The translations under genes and the position numbers were made by a program. Positions 16,077 through 24,785 of a DNA stretch of 64,000 nt are shown piece by piece. The notes under the pieces were generated by a model. That model saw only the letters and a list, made by a program, of their open reading frames with translations, ran no database searches and was not told the origin of the DNA. Location of the stretch: positions 558,001-622,000 of the forward strand of contig NZ_QGTD01000008.1 of assembly GCF_003176895.1 (NCBI RefSeq). The letters run 5' to 3'. Origin of the DNA: Gracilibacillus dipsosauri. GTDB taxonomy: Bacteria; Bacillota; Bacilli; Bacillales; Amphibacillaceae. Position 1 is the first letter of the stretch. Each line of letters opens with the position of its first letter.

Positions 16077-18089
16077 TCAATCCGTTACTAAAATGACCAC
16101 ATCTTTCTTATTTATCGTTATTTCGTTCTTTACTTTTTCCTTTGTTAACCCATTTTGATATGTTTTTGCAGTATCTAATAATAGATTAACCGGTTCCTCT
16201 AGATGGTTTAATAAAAAGAGGAATTGCTTGTTACCTTTTACTCTTTCGACCACTTCAACACCTTTCGGAGCTTCTAACGGTGCGTCTATCTTTAATTGTT
16301 GGGTTACACCCTTAAGAAAATGATGTAAATAATCCTCCTCAAGACTTGTCCCAATATAAATAGCTGTGCCTTGACCAAACCTATTGGTCGTTATAGCTGG
16401 CTTTCCAGCATACCAATTTTCCTTAAAGTGAGCTAGAGATTTCGCCCCTTCCAATGTAATAATATCTGCCCATGTAGTTACTGTTGCATGTTGACCATTG
16501 GCGACAATACTATTGGATTCTTCCATTGCCATTGGTGCGAATTCTTCTACTGTCAACCCGAGCAATTTTCGAAATGGTGCAGGATATCCTCCTAAATGGA
16601 TATGATCCTGTTCATCCGCTATACCACTAAAAAACGTAACAAGGAGTGTGCCGCCATCGTCGACAAAGCGCTCGAGATTCTCTCTATATCCTGTCTTCAC
16701 CATATAAAGCATTGGAGCTAGGACTAGCGAATATTTCTTTAGATTGGCCATTGGTGTTACAAAATCTACCGCAATATTATTATCGTAGAAAAATTTGTAA
16801 TAGGCATAAACCTGATTCAAATATGATAATTGATTATGTGGCTTTCCTTCCAATTCCACAGCCCACCAATTTTCCCAATCGAAAATAATCGCGACTCTAG
16901 CTTTTACTTCTGCACCGACTAAGGCATCTAATTTTTTCAATTCATTACCTAATTGCTTCACTTCTTGATATGTTCTGCTTTTAGGATTATTGGAATGAGG
17001 TACCATTGCACCATGGAACTTTTCCGCACCTGTTCTACCTTGACGCCATTGGAAGTACATTATACCATCTCCACCACGTGCCACAGTAGAATAGCTCCAT
17101 AGACGCATTTCACCTGGTTTTTTGGTCAAATTAATATCTCTCCAATTCACATGAGAAGTAACCTGCTCCATTAAGTAAAATGGTGCACCATCTTTTAAGC
17201 TACGCATTAAATCATGGTGCATGGCATGACGAAATGGTCTACCCTCCCTAGGATCCGGATAAGAATCCCATGTTACTAAATCCGTTTCTTTTGCCCATTT
17301 AAAATAATTTAATGGTTTAAATTCATACATAAAATTTGTGAAAACTGGCATTTCAGGAGTTTTTTCTCTTAATATTTCTTTTTCTAGTAAATACAGATCA
17401 AAAATAGCGTCATCCATAAACCTTTTATAATCTAGCTTTTGACTAGGATTATAAAAGGTTGGTAGATTCACTGGAAATTGAATTTCATCCCAATGGTTAT
17501 AACGTTGACTCCAGAAGGCAGTTCCCCACTTTTGGTTCAATTGATCAATCGATACATATCGCTTTTTAAGCCATTGACGGAATGCATCTAGACTTTCATC
17601 ACTATAGCATTCGGAAAGGTGACACCCATATTCATTGTTAATATGCCACATTTTAAGAGCGGGATGGTGTTTATATCGTTCTGCCAGTTCCTCCACTAAT
17701 CGTCTTATCGCTAGCTTAAAGCGCTTACTATTCGGAGAATATTGCTGTCTTGACCCAACTTGATAAGGTACACCATTCTCTTGCACGGCTAAAATTTCTG
17801 GATATTTTTTTGATAGCCATGCTGGCGGGGAAGCAGTAGCTGTAGCAAGCGCAACACCAATCCCATGTTCATGCAAAATTTCTAAAACACGGTCTAACCA
17901 GCTAAAATCAAATTGACCTTCTTCTCGTTCCAGTACGGACCAACTAAAGATCGCAACAGAGACAAGATTCACACCTGCCTCCTTCATCAATTGAGCATCT
18001 TCTAGCCATGTTTTTTCGTCCCACTGTTCAGGATTGTAATCTCCACCAAACGCTATATGTGGCATTACTTCTTGTATATTTTGGACCAT
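16077..18089 (-). CDS. beta-galactosidase, glycoside hydrolase family 42
   Basis: A 670-aa intracellular enzyme without a signal peptide. The (beta/alpha)8 catalytic domain covers about 1-390: GGDYNPEQW at the N-terminus, acid/base Glu in WHINNEYG near residue 150, and nucleophile Glu in FYLMEQVTS near residue 310. A trimerisation domain (AIIFDWENWWAVE...) and a small C-terminal beta domain follow. GH42 enzymes release galactose from short galactosides of plant pectin; with rhamnose genes nearby, rhamnogalacturonan breakdown (YesZ-like role) is plausible but inferred. ATG at 18089 has AGGGGG 7 nt upstream. Upstream are a palindrome and a cre-like site. Confidence 0.92.
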   Translation of the reverse strand: MVQNIQEVMPHIAFGGDYNPEQWDEKTWLEDAQLMKEAGVNLVSVAIFSWSVLEREEGQFDFSWLDRVLEILHEHGIGVALATATASPPAWLSKKYPEILAVQENGVPYQVGSRQQYSPNSKRFKLAIRRLVEELAERYKHHPALKMWHINNEYGCHLSECYSDESLDAFRQWLKKRYVSIDQLNQKWGTAFWSQRYNHWDEIQFPVNLPTFYNPSQKLDYKRFMDDAIFDLYLLEKEILREKTPEMPVFTNFMYEFKPLNYFKWAKETDLVTWDSYPDPREGRPFRHAMHHDLMRSLKDGAPFYLMEQVTSHVNWRDINLTKKPGEMRLWSYSTVARGGDGIMYFQWRQGRTGAEKFHGAMVPHSNNPKSRTYQEVKQLGNELKKLDALVGAEVKARVAIIFDWENWWAVELEGKPHNQLSYLNQVYAYYKFFYDNNIAVDFVTPMANLKKYSLVLAPMLYMVKTGYRENLERFVDDGGTLLVTFFSGIADEQDHIHLGGYPAPFRKLLGLTVEEFAPMAMEESNSIVANGQHATVTTWADIITLEGAKSLAHFKENWYAGKPAITTNRFGQGTAIYIGTSLEEDYLHHFLKGVTQQLKIDAPLEAPKGVEVVERVKGNKQFLFLLNHLEEPVNLLLDTAKTYQNGLTKEKVKNEITINKKDVVILVTD

Positions 18090-18110
18090 GTTAATCCCCC
18101 TAAGCTACAC

Positions 18111-18126
18111 AAGTAAAATTTTACTT
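18111..18126 (-). promoter_or_regulatory. 16-bp palindrome upstream of the GH42 gene
   Basis: AAGTAAAATTTTACTT is a perfect palindrome ending 22 bp before the start codon, in the position of a repressor operator. AT-rich, so partly explicable by composition. Confidence 0.4.
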
Positions 18127-18157
18127 ATGTTTTTACTAGTAGTAATTCTATCTTATT

Positions 18158-18171
18158 TGAATGCGTTATCA
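18158..18171 (-). promoter_or_regulatory. cre-like site upstream of the GH42 gene
   Basis: TGAATGCGTTATCA agrees with TGWAANCGNTNWCA at 13 of 14 positions, about 70 bp before the start codon. Catabolite repression by CcpA is the expected control for a GH42 gene. Confidence 0.5.
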
Positions 18172-18235
18172 TATTCAACCCTTTTTATAAATTTCTCTGA
18201 TTATTATAGATGTACAATCTAATTTTTCATGGTTA

Positions 18236-18244
18236 CATACCATA
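18236..18244 (+). promoter_or_regulatory. sporulation-type -10 candidate (CATAccaTA)
   Basis: Matches CATANNNTA, 52 nt before the start codon of the repetitive protein. No convincing -35 at the right distance. Same pattern as at 772-780. Confidence 0.25.
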
Positions 18245-18296
18245 GTAGAAGATAAGAGGTAGATCGGAAAAATTCAATTAGAAAAGGGGAAAGAGT

Positions 18297-18827
18297 ATGA
18301 GTAAAGAGGATAAAGAGCTTTTCGGAGGCTGGATTCAAGCAATTGGAACCATCCTTTCTGCCATTGCCAACACCCCTCATTTTGGTTTATCACAAACTAT
18401 ATCCCAAGACTTAAAAGTTGTTGGCAATACGATGCAAGCTACCGGTAATGCACTAGCAGTAGATAAATTATCTCAAAAGGATCTATCTGATGTCGGAAAC
18501 GCTATCCAATCGATCGGTAATCTAACCGTCATCGGCTCATTGAAATTTCCTGTATCCAATCAATTAAAACAAGGATTAAACATAAAAGGAAATCTACTTC
18601 AAGCATTAGGGAGCGGGATCTCCTTCTCAGATAGCTTAAAGGATTCATTCCAAATCAGTACGGTTTACAACGCCTATGGTAACCTATTACAAGCAATTGG
18701 GAATAGCATGCAGGCTCTAGCTTCAAAAGCCGGATCAAATAGTACTATGATGAATACGATCGGAAATTGGATTCAAGCAATTGGCGCGATTATGACAGCA
18801 ATATCAGAAAGCTTGGAGAAACTCTAG
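18297..18827 (+). CDS. repetitive protein with G-N/W-x-x-QAIG units, function unknown
   Basis: A 176-aa protein made of six degenerate units centred on a G-[NW]-x2-Q-[AS]-[IL]-G core: GGWIQAIG (10), GNTMQATG (43), GNAIQSIG (67), GNLLQALG (97), GNLLQAIG (129) and GNWIQAIG (156). First and last units are nearly the same. Between them are short amphipathic linkers; no signal peptide, no cysteine, and hydrophobicity is too low for clear membrane helices. The pattern suggests stacked amphipathic helices that could self-assemble or lie on a membrane. GGGGAAAGAGT precedes the ATG. It is monocistronic and ends in a strong bidirectional terminator. I know of repetitive Firmicutes proteins of this style but no function. 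Confidence 0.8.
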   Translation: MSKEDKELFGGWIQAIGTILSAIANTPHFGLSQTISQDLKVVGNTMQATGNALAVDKLSQKDLSDVGNAIQSIGNLTVIGSLKFPVSNQLKQGLNIKGNLLQALGSGISFSDSLKDSFQISTVYNAYGNLLQAIGNSMQALASKAGSNSTMMNTIGNWIQAIGAIMTAISESLEKL

Positions 18828-18872
18828 ACCAGCGAAGACTGTTTTAAATTAGAAGACTCTTTCATCCAACAT

Positions 18873-18905
18873 AAAAAAATAGGGAGTTTTTCTCCCTATT
18901 TTTTT
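18873..18905. terminator. bidirectional terminator
   Basis: Seven A, TAGGGAG, loop TTTTT, CTCCCTA, seven T: a perfect stem with A/T tracts on both sides. It serves the repetitive-protein gene (plus) and ppaC (minus, stop at 18908). Confidence 0.92.
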
Positions 18906-18907
18906 AA

Positions 18908-19831
18908 CTAAAATGCTTGGTTTAATGGTGGCACAATTTGTTTTTTACGTGATACGACACCAGGTAATTTTGCGATTTTATTTTCTAATGTAACCTGGAA
19001 TGCCTCTGCTACTTTTTGCTCTTCTTCTCCTACAGCAAGAACAACAGAGTCATTGTTCAAAATGTCGGTAATGACAAATACAAATAATTTTAATCCTTTA
19101 TCTGCAACGGTCTGTTCAATCACTGGTTCTATTTCACTTCGAATGGCTATAACGTCGTTAACATCTACAGTATTTACTTGAGCAATCTCAACTTTATTCC
19201 CATTCATATCAAATTCTTTCGCATCTAAAGAAATAAGCTCGGTTGGCGACTTGTCACTTAGATCCGCTCCTGCTTTTAACATATCTAATCCAAAGCGTTC
19301 AGCATCTACTCCGGCAATCTCTGCCAATTCCTTGGCTGCTTGGACATCTTCGTCTGTACAGGTAGGTGATTTAAATAGTAAAGAATCTGAGATGATAGCA
19401 GAGAGCATTAATCCTGCTATTTCCTTTTGAATTTCAACATTCTTCTCTTTATATAATTTATTTAATATGGTGGCTGTACAGCCAACTGGTTCCGCACGAT
19501 AGTATAAAGGATCCTTCGTTTCAAAATTAGCAATTCGATGATGATCAATGACTTCCATTACTTTGACTTGATCAATATCGTCCACACTCTGTTGACTCTC
19601 ATTATGATCAACAAGTATAACTTGACCGACTTCATTTGCGACTGTGTTTACAAGTCTAGGTGCAGTTTGGTTAAAATAATCTAACGCGAAGCTCGTTTCA
19701 TTATTCACTTCTCCTAGTCTAACTGCTTCAACGTGTTCCCCTAATGCTTTTTTTAATTCTGCATAAGCAATCGCAGAGCAAATGGTATCTGTATCTGGAT
19801 TCTTATGACCAAAGATTAATGTTTTTGCCAT
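18908..19831 (-). CDS. ppaC: manganese-dependent inorganic pyrophosphatase (family II)
   Basis: A 307-aa cytosolic DHH-family enzyme hydrolysing pyrophosphate to phosphate and so pulling biosynthetic reactions forward. The metal ligands are in [14 protein letters not shown] (residues 7-20), LVDHNE and VIDHHRI (DHH). The C-terminal DHHA2 domain ends in [10 protein letters not shown], whose Arg/Lys bind substrate. Length matches B. subtilis PpaC (309). AAAGGAG lies 7 nt before the ATG. Monocistronic. Confidence 0.96.
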   Translation of the reverse strand: MAKTLIFGHKNPDTDTICSAIAYAELKKALGEHVEAVRLGEVNNETSFALDYFNQTAPRLVNTVANEVGQVILVDHNESQQSVDDIDQVKVMEVIDHHRIANFETKDPLYYRAEPVGCTATILNKLYKEKNVEIQKEIAGLMLSAIISDSLLFKSPTCTDEDVQAAKELAEIAGVDAERFGLDMLKAGADLSDKSPTELISLDAKEFDMNGNKVEIAQVNTVDVNDVIAIRSEIEPVIEQTVADKGLKLFVFVITDILNNDSVVLAVGEEEQKVAEAFQVTLENKIAKLPGVVSRKKQIVPPLNQAF

Positions 19832-19926
19832 GTTACTACTCCTTTTTTTACCAAGATTTATCTACCAACCTATTATATAAAAATAAAAGATAGTTGAATA
19901 GTGTTATCAAATGAGTTCTTTAAATT

Positions 19927-21171
19927 CTACTTAATTTGCCCATTTCCATGTAATAAATATTTAGTGGAAGTTAATGCTTCTAAGCCCATAGGTCCTCTTG
20001 CATGAAGCTTTTGTGTACTAATACCGATTTCTGCTCCAAAACCAAATTCAAAGCCATCTGTAAATCTCGTAGATGCATTATGGTATACTGCCGCTGCATC
20101 TACCTCATTCATAAATGCTACTACATTTTCGTTATTTTCTGAGATAATTGCTTCCGAATGGTTGGTACCGTATCGATTAATATGGTCAATGGCATCCTCA
20201 ACGGTATCCACTACTTTCATTGCTACAATCTTATCTAAATATTCTGTTTCATAGTCTTCTTCTGTTGCTAGAGTAACAGTATCATTATTTTCAGCTATTA
20301 CTTCGTCACCATGGATCTCTACTCCGGCTTCTTGTAAGGCGAACAGTAAATCTTTCAGATATTGACTCGCCCATTGTTTTTGAACTAGAATCGTTTCGAT
20401 TGCATTACATACACTAGGACGTTGGGTTTTCGCATTAATCGCAATTTCAATCGCCATTTTTTTACTCGCTGTTTCATCAATAAATAGATGACAGTTACCC
20501 GCACCTGTTTCAAGTACTGGAACGGAAGAATTAGCTACGACAGTATCAATCAATTTTTTACCACCACGTGGGATGAGCACATCTAAATATTCGTTTAACT
20601 TAAACATCTTAGAGGCTGTTTCACGGCTTGTGTCCTCTAAGAGCTGTACGGCATCACTTGGTAGGGAGGATTGCCTTAGAGCATCATGTATCACTTTCAC
20701 GAGTGCCGTATTGGAATGGATAGCAGATGAGCTTCCTCTTAATAGAACGGCATTACCTGTTTTTAAGCAAAGGCTAGCAGCATCAATCGTAACATTCGGT
20801 CTTGCTTCATATATCATCCCGACCACTCCAATTGGAACCCGTACTTTCTCGATTTCCAAATCGTTTGGTCTCTTCCATGATTCCAAGACATTCCCAATTG
20901 GATCCTCCAACTCTACAAGCTGAAGTAATGCATCTGCCATATCCTTGATCCGTTTTTCGTTCAACACTAATCGGTCGATGAGAGATTCATGTAAACCATT
21001 TGCACGACCTCTTTCAATATCTTTTTGATTTTCGGCAATAATAAACTCTTTTTTGTCTCTTAAAGCTTTTGATAATAGTTCTAGCGCTTCATTTTTTTCT
21101 TTCGTTGTACTTGTTGCTAAGCTCGTAGTAGTTGCTTTTGCTAGACTTGCCTTTTTTATTAAATCACTCAT
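19927..21171 (-). CDS. proA: gamma-glutamyl phosphate reductase
   Basis: A 414-aa NADPH-dependent enzyme reducing gamma-glutamyl phosphate to glutamate semialdehyde, second step of proline synthesis. It has the aldehyde-dehydrogenase fold: [26 protein letters not shown], and the catalytic cysteine in [10 protein letters not shown]. The C-terminus carries [13 protein letters not shown], a family signature. Its start overlaps the end of proB by 8 bp (ATGAGTGA), so the two are coupled and share the proline-responsive T-box leader upstream. Confidence 0.96.
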   Translation of the reverse strand: MSDLIKKASLAKATTTSLATSTTKEKNEALELLSKALRDKKEFIIAENQKDIERGRANGLHESLIDRLVLNEKRIKDMADALLQLVELEDPIGNVLESWKRPNDLEIEKVRVPIGVVGMIYEARPNVTIDAASLCLKTGNAVLLRGSSSAIHSNTALVKVIHDALRQSSLPSDAVQLLEDTSRETASKMFKLNEYLDVLIPRGGKKLIDTVVANSSVPVLETGAGNCHLFIDETASKKMAIEIAINAKTQRPSVCNAIETILVQKQWASQYLKDLLFALQEAGVEIHGDEVIAENNDTVTLATEEDYETEYLDKIVAMKVVDTVEDAIDHINRYGTNHSEAIISENNENVVAFMNEVDAAAVYHNASTRFTDGFEFGFGAEIGISTQKLHARGPMGLEALTSTKYLLHGNGQIK

Positions 21172-22291
21172 TTTGATAAGCCTCCTCCATTAATAATACC
21201 ATTTTGTCCCGGTGAATTACTTCTGGTTTGTTTCCCATCGTGATCTCCATCGCTACCTGGCTAGATTCACCCTTCGCTAAAATCATAGCTTTCGATGAAT
21301 AATTAACCTGTCCTTTCGCAATCACACGTTCATTAAAAATTACCTCTACGACAGAGCCTGCTTCAAACTCTCCATCAATCCATTTGATACCAGCAGGCAG
21401 CAAGCTTTTGCCATTGTGTACAATCGCCTCGCTTGCCCCTTGATCAACATAAATTTTGCCGGATATTGGTGAATGAAAGGCTATCCATTGCTTCTGCTTA
21501 CGGATACTATTGGTTAAATGCTCCCCGATATATGTTCCGTCTCCTCGATTAGCCAGTATATCAAGTAGCTTATTTTCCCCAGTTCCTGTACCTACAAAGA
21601 CCCGGACGCCAAGAGACAGTGCCGTCTTAGCTGCAAGTATTTTGGATTTCATTCCACCAGTACCAAATTTCGTTCCAGACTCATGCTTGGTTTGCTGTAA
21701 TATTTGGTCTGTAATCCCTGTTAAACGATCATAGCGAACAGCCGTTGGATCAAGCTTAGGATTTTTATCATACAACCCATTTATATCTGTTAACATGATC
21801 AAAAAATCTGCATGAATTAACCCGCTAACAAGGGCAGAAAGCATGTCGTTATCTCCAAAGGTTAGTTCATCAATAGCAACCGTATCATTCTCATTAATAA
21901 TTGGCAAAACATTACGCTTCATTAATTCAGTCAATGTGGAGTAAACATTGCTATACTGAACTTCATGACTAAATACGTCTCTCGTTAATAGAAGCTGAGC
22001 AGCTACAATGCCATATTTTTTGAAAGCATCTGTATATGCCTCAACGAGAAGCCCTTGACCAACTGCAGCTGCAGCCTGTTTACCTTGAATGGTAACAGGT
22101 CTTGTCGGGTAACCTAGGTCGCCAAATCCTGCTGACACGGCACCGGAAGAGATAAGGACAACCTCATAGTGCTGCTCAATTAGCTTTGCGATCGCAGCAG
22201 TATGCTCATCTATCTTCTTTAAGCTAAGGCCTCCATTTTTATTTGTTAAAGAACTACTACCAATTTTTACTACAATACGTTGCTTTGCCAT
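21164..22291 (-). CDS. proB: glutamate 5-kinase
   Basis: A 375-aa kinase committing glutamate to proline synthesis. The amino-acid-kinase domain (about 1-255) shows [28 protein letters not shown] and [11 protein letters not shown]-terminal PUA domain (about 275-365) follows, as in B. subtilis ProB. I use ATG at 22291 ([11 protein letters not shown]) because GAGG lies 10 nt upstream; GTG at 22300 sits too close to that site. First gene of proBA, about 120 bp downstream of the T-box terminator. Confidence 0.95.
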   Translation of the reverse strand: MAKQRIVVKIGSSSLTNKNGGLSLKKIDEHTAAIAKLIEQHYEVVLISSGAVSAGFGDLGYPTRPVTIQGKQAAAAVGQGLLVEAYTDAFKKYGIVAAQLLLTRDVFSHEVQYSNVYSTLTELMKRNVLPIINENDTVAIDELTFGDNDMLSALVSGLIHADFLIMLTDINGLYDKNPKLDPTAVRYDRLTGITDQILQQTKHESGTKFGTGGMKSKILAAKTALSLGVRVFVGTGTGENKLLDILANRGDGTYIGEHLTNSIRKQKQWIAFHSPISGKIYVDQGASEAIVHNGKSLLPAGIKWIDGEFEAGSVVEVIFNERVIAKGQVNYSSKAMILAKGESSQVAMEITMGNKPEVIHRDKMVLLMEEAYQNE

Positions 22292-22412
22292 CCCATTCAC
22301 GCCTCAATTCAACATTTAATAATATGAGCAAAACTCAGCTTCTCGCAATCTTCTTTTAGCGAAAGGCTTTGTGTCTTATACTATAATCCATCGGGTATTT
22401 ATCTTTCTGTAA

Positions 22413-22656
22413 TAAAAAAACTCTTCTCCCCTGTATGACAAGGACGAAAAGAGTTGTTCCGCGGTACCACCTTTTATTGACAGTCAAAAGACTATCCACT
22501 TGACTCTTTAACGCAGAGCTACGATTAAGTAAGACTTAACTGTTCATAGAATAGGTTCATTGGTTGAGCGGGTAATGGAGCTTTTCAGCCTAGGAACTCC
22601 AATCTCTACTACCATCTTCCAACTACTAGTTCTAATCATCACATTATCTATTCTTC
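22413..22656 (-). promoter_or_regulatory. T-box leader (proline tRNA-sensing) of proBA
   Basis: On the minus strand the leader carries the T-box core AAAGGTGGTACCGCGG (complement of about 22459-22474). It is followed by a terminator with AACTCTT / AAGAGTT and seven T at 22413-22453. The base of Stem I pairs AGAATAG with CTATTCT. Within the 3' side, GAA-CCU-A at about 22549-22555 places a CCU proline codon in the expected specifier position. Uncharged tRNA-Pro would stabilise the antiterminator. B. subtilis proBA is controlled the same way. The specifier assignment is by eye. Confidence 0.9.
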
Positions 22657-22661
22657 TCTTT

Positions 22662-22690
22662 ATTATAGAAAATTTAACAAACGATCTCAA
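22662..22690 (-). promoter_or_regulatory. sigma-A promoter of the proBA T-box transcript
   Basis: TTGAGA (complement of 22685-22690), 17 bp, TATAAT (complement of 22662-22667). The -35 begins only 4 bp after the ilvE stop codon, so the promoter fills the gap between the genes. Confidence 0.8.
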
Positions 22691-22693
22691 GTC

Positions 22694-23767
22694 TTATTTC
22701 ACTTTTATTATCCAATTAAATGGATCTTCTTCTGTTCCATACTGAATTCCTGTTAATGTATCGTAAAGTTTACGCGAGATCTCACCTGTTTTCCCTTGAT
22801 TGATGATCATTTTTTGATCATCCCAGTTCAATTCACCAATTGGAGAAATAACGGCAGCTGTACCAGAGCCAAATGCTTCTTCTAATTCTCCTTTTTGATA
22901 ACTATCAAAGAGCTCCTGCATCGTAATTCGTCGCTCCACAACCGGAATGTTCCAATAGTTCAACAATTCAATCACAGAATTTCGCGTTACACCATTTAAA
23001 ATACTGCCATTTAACATTGGTGTAATCACTTCTCCATTAATTTTGAAAAATACATTCATGCTTCCTACTTCTTCAATGTATTTCTTCTCCACACCGTCTA
23101 ACCAAAGAACCTGGGCATATCCTTCTTGTTCTCCGATCACTTGGGCTTTTAAACTAGAAGCATAATTTCCAGCCGTTTTGGCTTCTCCTGTACCGCCTTT
23201 TACTGCTCTAACGTAATCATTCTCCACAGCAATCTTTACGGGGTTAATACCTTCCTTATAATATGAACCAACTGGGGATAAAATAACGATAAATTGGTAA
23301 GTACTAGATGGAGATACTCCCAAATAAGGCTCTGTTGAAATAATAAAAGGTCGAATATACAATGAAGTACCCGGAGTATCTGGAACCCATTCATGGTCAA
23401 TATGAACGAGGTGTTTGATCGCATCAATCGCAAATTCTTCATCAATTGCTGGAATACACATTCTATCATTCGATCGGTTGAGACGCTCCATGTTCTTATC
23501 AGGTCGAAATAGTTGAATCTGTCCTTCTTTCGTTTTATAAGCTTTTAGTCCCTCAAACACGGTTTGTCCATAATGAAAAATCATAGCAGCTGGATCTAAT
23601 GAGATCGGTTCGTACGGAATGATTCGAGGGTTATGCCAGCCTCTTTCTTCACTATAATCCTGGATAAACATATGATCCGTAAAATATTTACCGAACATTA
23701 GTTGGTCTGATGCAGGTTTTGGCTTTGGTTGTTCGTTTTTGATTACTGTAATGGTATATTGTGACAT
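22694..23767 (-). CDS. ilvE: branched-chain amino acid aminotransferase
   Basis: A 357-aa fold-type IV PLP transaminase. It carries out the last step of valine, leucine and isoleucine synthesis and the first of their breakdown. Features: FHYGQTVFEGLKAY, the PLP lysine in GTGEAKTAGNYAAS-like GGTGEAKTAGNYASS, EVGSMNVFF, and SILNGVTRNSVIELL. Length equals the B. subtilis enzymes (IlvE/IlvK). ATG at 23767 follows AAGGAG. Upstream is a weak CodY-box-like sequence. Confidence 0.95.
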   Translation of the reverse strand: MSQYTITVIKNEQPKPKPASDQLMFGKYFTDHMFIQDYSEERGWHNPRIIPYEPISLDPAAMIFHYGQTVFEGLKAYKTKEGQIQLFRPDKNMERLNRSNDRMCIPAIDEEFAIDAIKHLVHIDHEWVPDTPGTSLYIRPFIISTEPYLGVSPSSTYQFIVILSPVGSYYKEGINPVKIAVENDYVRAVKGGTGEAKTAGNYASSLKAQVIGEQEGYAQVLWLDGVEKKYIEEVGSMNVFFKINGEVITPMLNGSILNGVTRNSVIELLNYWNIPVVERRITMQELFDSYQKGELEEAFGSGTAAVISPIGELNWDDQKMIINQGKTGEISRKLYDTLTGIQYGTEEDPFNWIIKVK

Positions 23768-23873
23768 AAAAAAGACTCCTTATACATATAAATAGATTTC
23801 ATCAAAGAGGAAAATAATCTCTAACCTATATTTTATTACTAAAACAAGCAAAAACTCAACTATAAATAATTAA

Positions 23874-23888
23874 AATTTTCAAACAATT
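23874..23888. promoter_or_regulatory. CodY-box-like sequence between ilvE and the HEPN-CBS gene
   Basis: AATTTTCAAACAATT matches AATTTTCWGAAAATT at 13 of 15 positions. CodY control of ilvE is common in Bacillaceae, but two-mismatch hits are frequent in AT-rich DNA. Confidence 0.3.
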
Positions 23889-23915
23889 AATTGCTGAATT
23901 CAGGTGGTGGTATTT

Positions 23916-24668
23916 TTGGAAGAAATTAGAGAGAAGCGTAATTTATCAGAAAGGTTCGAGGTAGCCTTTAATCAAATACACGACCAGCTTTGTATATATG
24001 CAAATGAGCCAAATCATCACATATCTTTTACAGAAGTATTGGCAAAGGCGAAATCACACCATAAAATGATTTCTACTCATTATGATTTACTAAAGCAATG
24101 TAGTAAGTTGCGTAATGCCATGGTTCATCGAAAAATAAAGGAATCCTTCTACATTGCAGAGCCACATGAGGAGGTTGTTAGGGAAATCGAAAAACTAGCT
24201 GATGTTTTACTCTCACCTCCCACTTCAAGCAGTATTGCTTCACACCCTGTTGAATTTTTTTATGTAGATGCACCACTAAGCAAGGTACTCGCTTGTATCG
24301 AAGAAAAGAAATTTTCTCAATTTCCCATTTATGAAGATAAGCAATGTTTAGGATTGTTAACAGAAGGTGCCATCTTACAATGGATTGCTCGGCATTTATT
24401 AAGCAGTAAACAGACATTACAGGATATTTCTATTCAAGATATTTTTCACACAGAAAGAATATCAGATGTTGTTTTTTGTTCTACTTCTTCTACGATATTT
24501 GATGTACAAAGTCTTTTTCAATCATATGTAGAAAAGAAGCAGCAAAAATTAGAAGCAATCGTGCTAACAGAAACTGGTAGTAATCAAGAACTACCAAAAG
24601 GCATTATTTCTTCCTGGGATTTAGTCCAATTAAGAGTTGGATCATTTCCGCTTTTGCGTCATACATAA
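23916..24668 (+). CDS. probable HEPN-like domain fused to a CBS-domain pair
   Basis: A 250-aa cytoplasmic protein. The N-terminal ~95 residues are helical and contain KLRNAMVHRK, fitting the RN-x3-H (Rx4H) motif of HEPN domains at about R66, N67, H71. The C-terminal ~150 residues form two CBS repeats: first at about 108-170 (FFYVDAPLSKVLACIEEKKFSQFPIYEDKQCLGLLTEG region), second at about 182-243, ending GIISSWDLVQL. CBS pairs bind adenine nucleotides or similar ligands; many HEPN proteins are RNases. A ligand-gated RNase or regulator is inference. Start: TTG at 23916 is 7 nt after AGGTGG; GTG at 23904 is an alternative. Confidence 0.7.
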   Translation: MEEIREKRNLSERFEVAFNQIHDQLCIYANEPNHHISFTEVLAKAKSHHKMISTHYDLLKQCSKLRNAMVHRKIKESFYIAEPHEEVVREIEKLADVLLSPPTSSSIASHPVEFFYVDAPLSKVLACIEEKKFSQFPIYEDKQCLGLLTEGAILQWIARHLLSSKQTLQDISIQDIFHTERISDVVFCSTSSTIFDVQSLFQSYVEKKQQKLEAIVLTETGSNQELPKGIISSWDLVQLRVGSFPLLRHT

Positions 24669-24723
24669 GCTATTGCTGACGATTTCACCATGGAACATAG
24701 CGACTTCAGCTAGTCATTTTTAT

Positions 24724-24766
24724 TTCCTCCTCTTTTAATATATAGTACAAAAAGAGGAGGAATTTT
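24724..24766 (+). terminator. terminator of the HEPN-CBS gene
   Basis: TTCCTCCTCTTTT / AAAAGAGGAGGAA, a perfect 13-bp stem with a 13-nt loop, then TTTT. Lies between the converging HEPN-CBS gene and gltB. Confidence 0.8.
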
Positions 24767-24785
24767 AAAGTTACATGTGTTAGTG

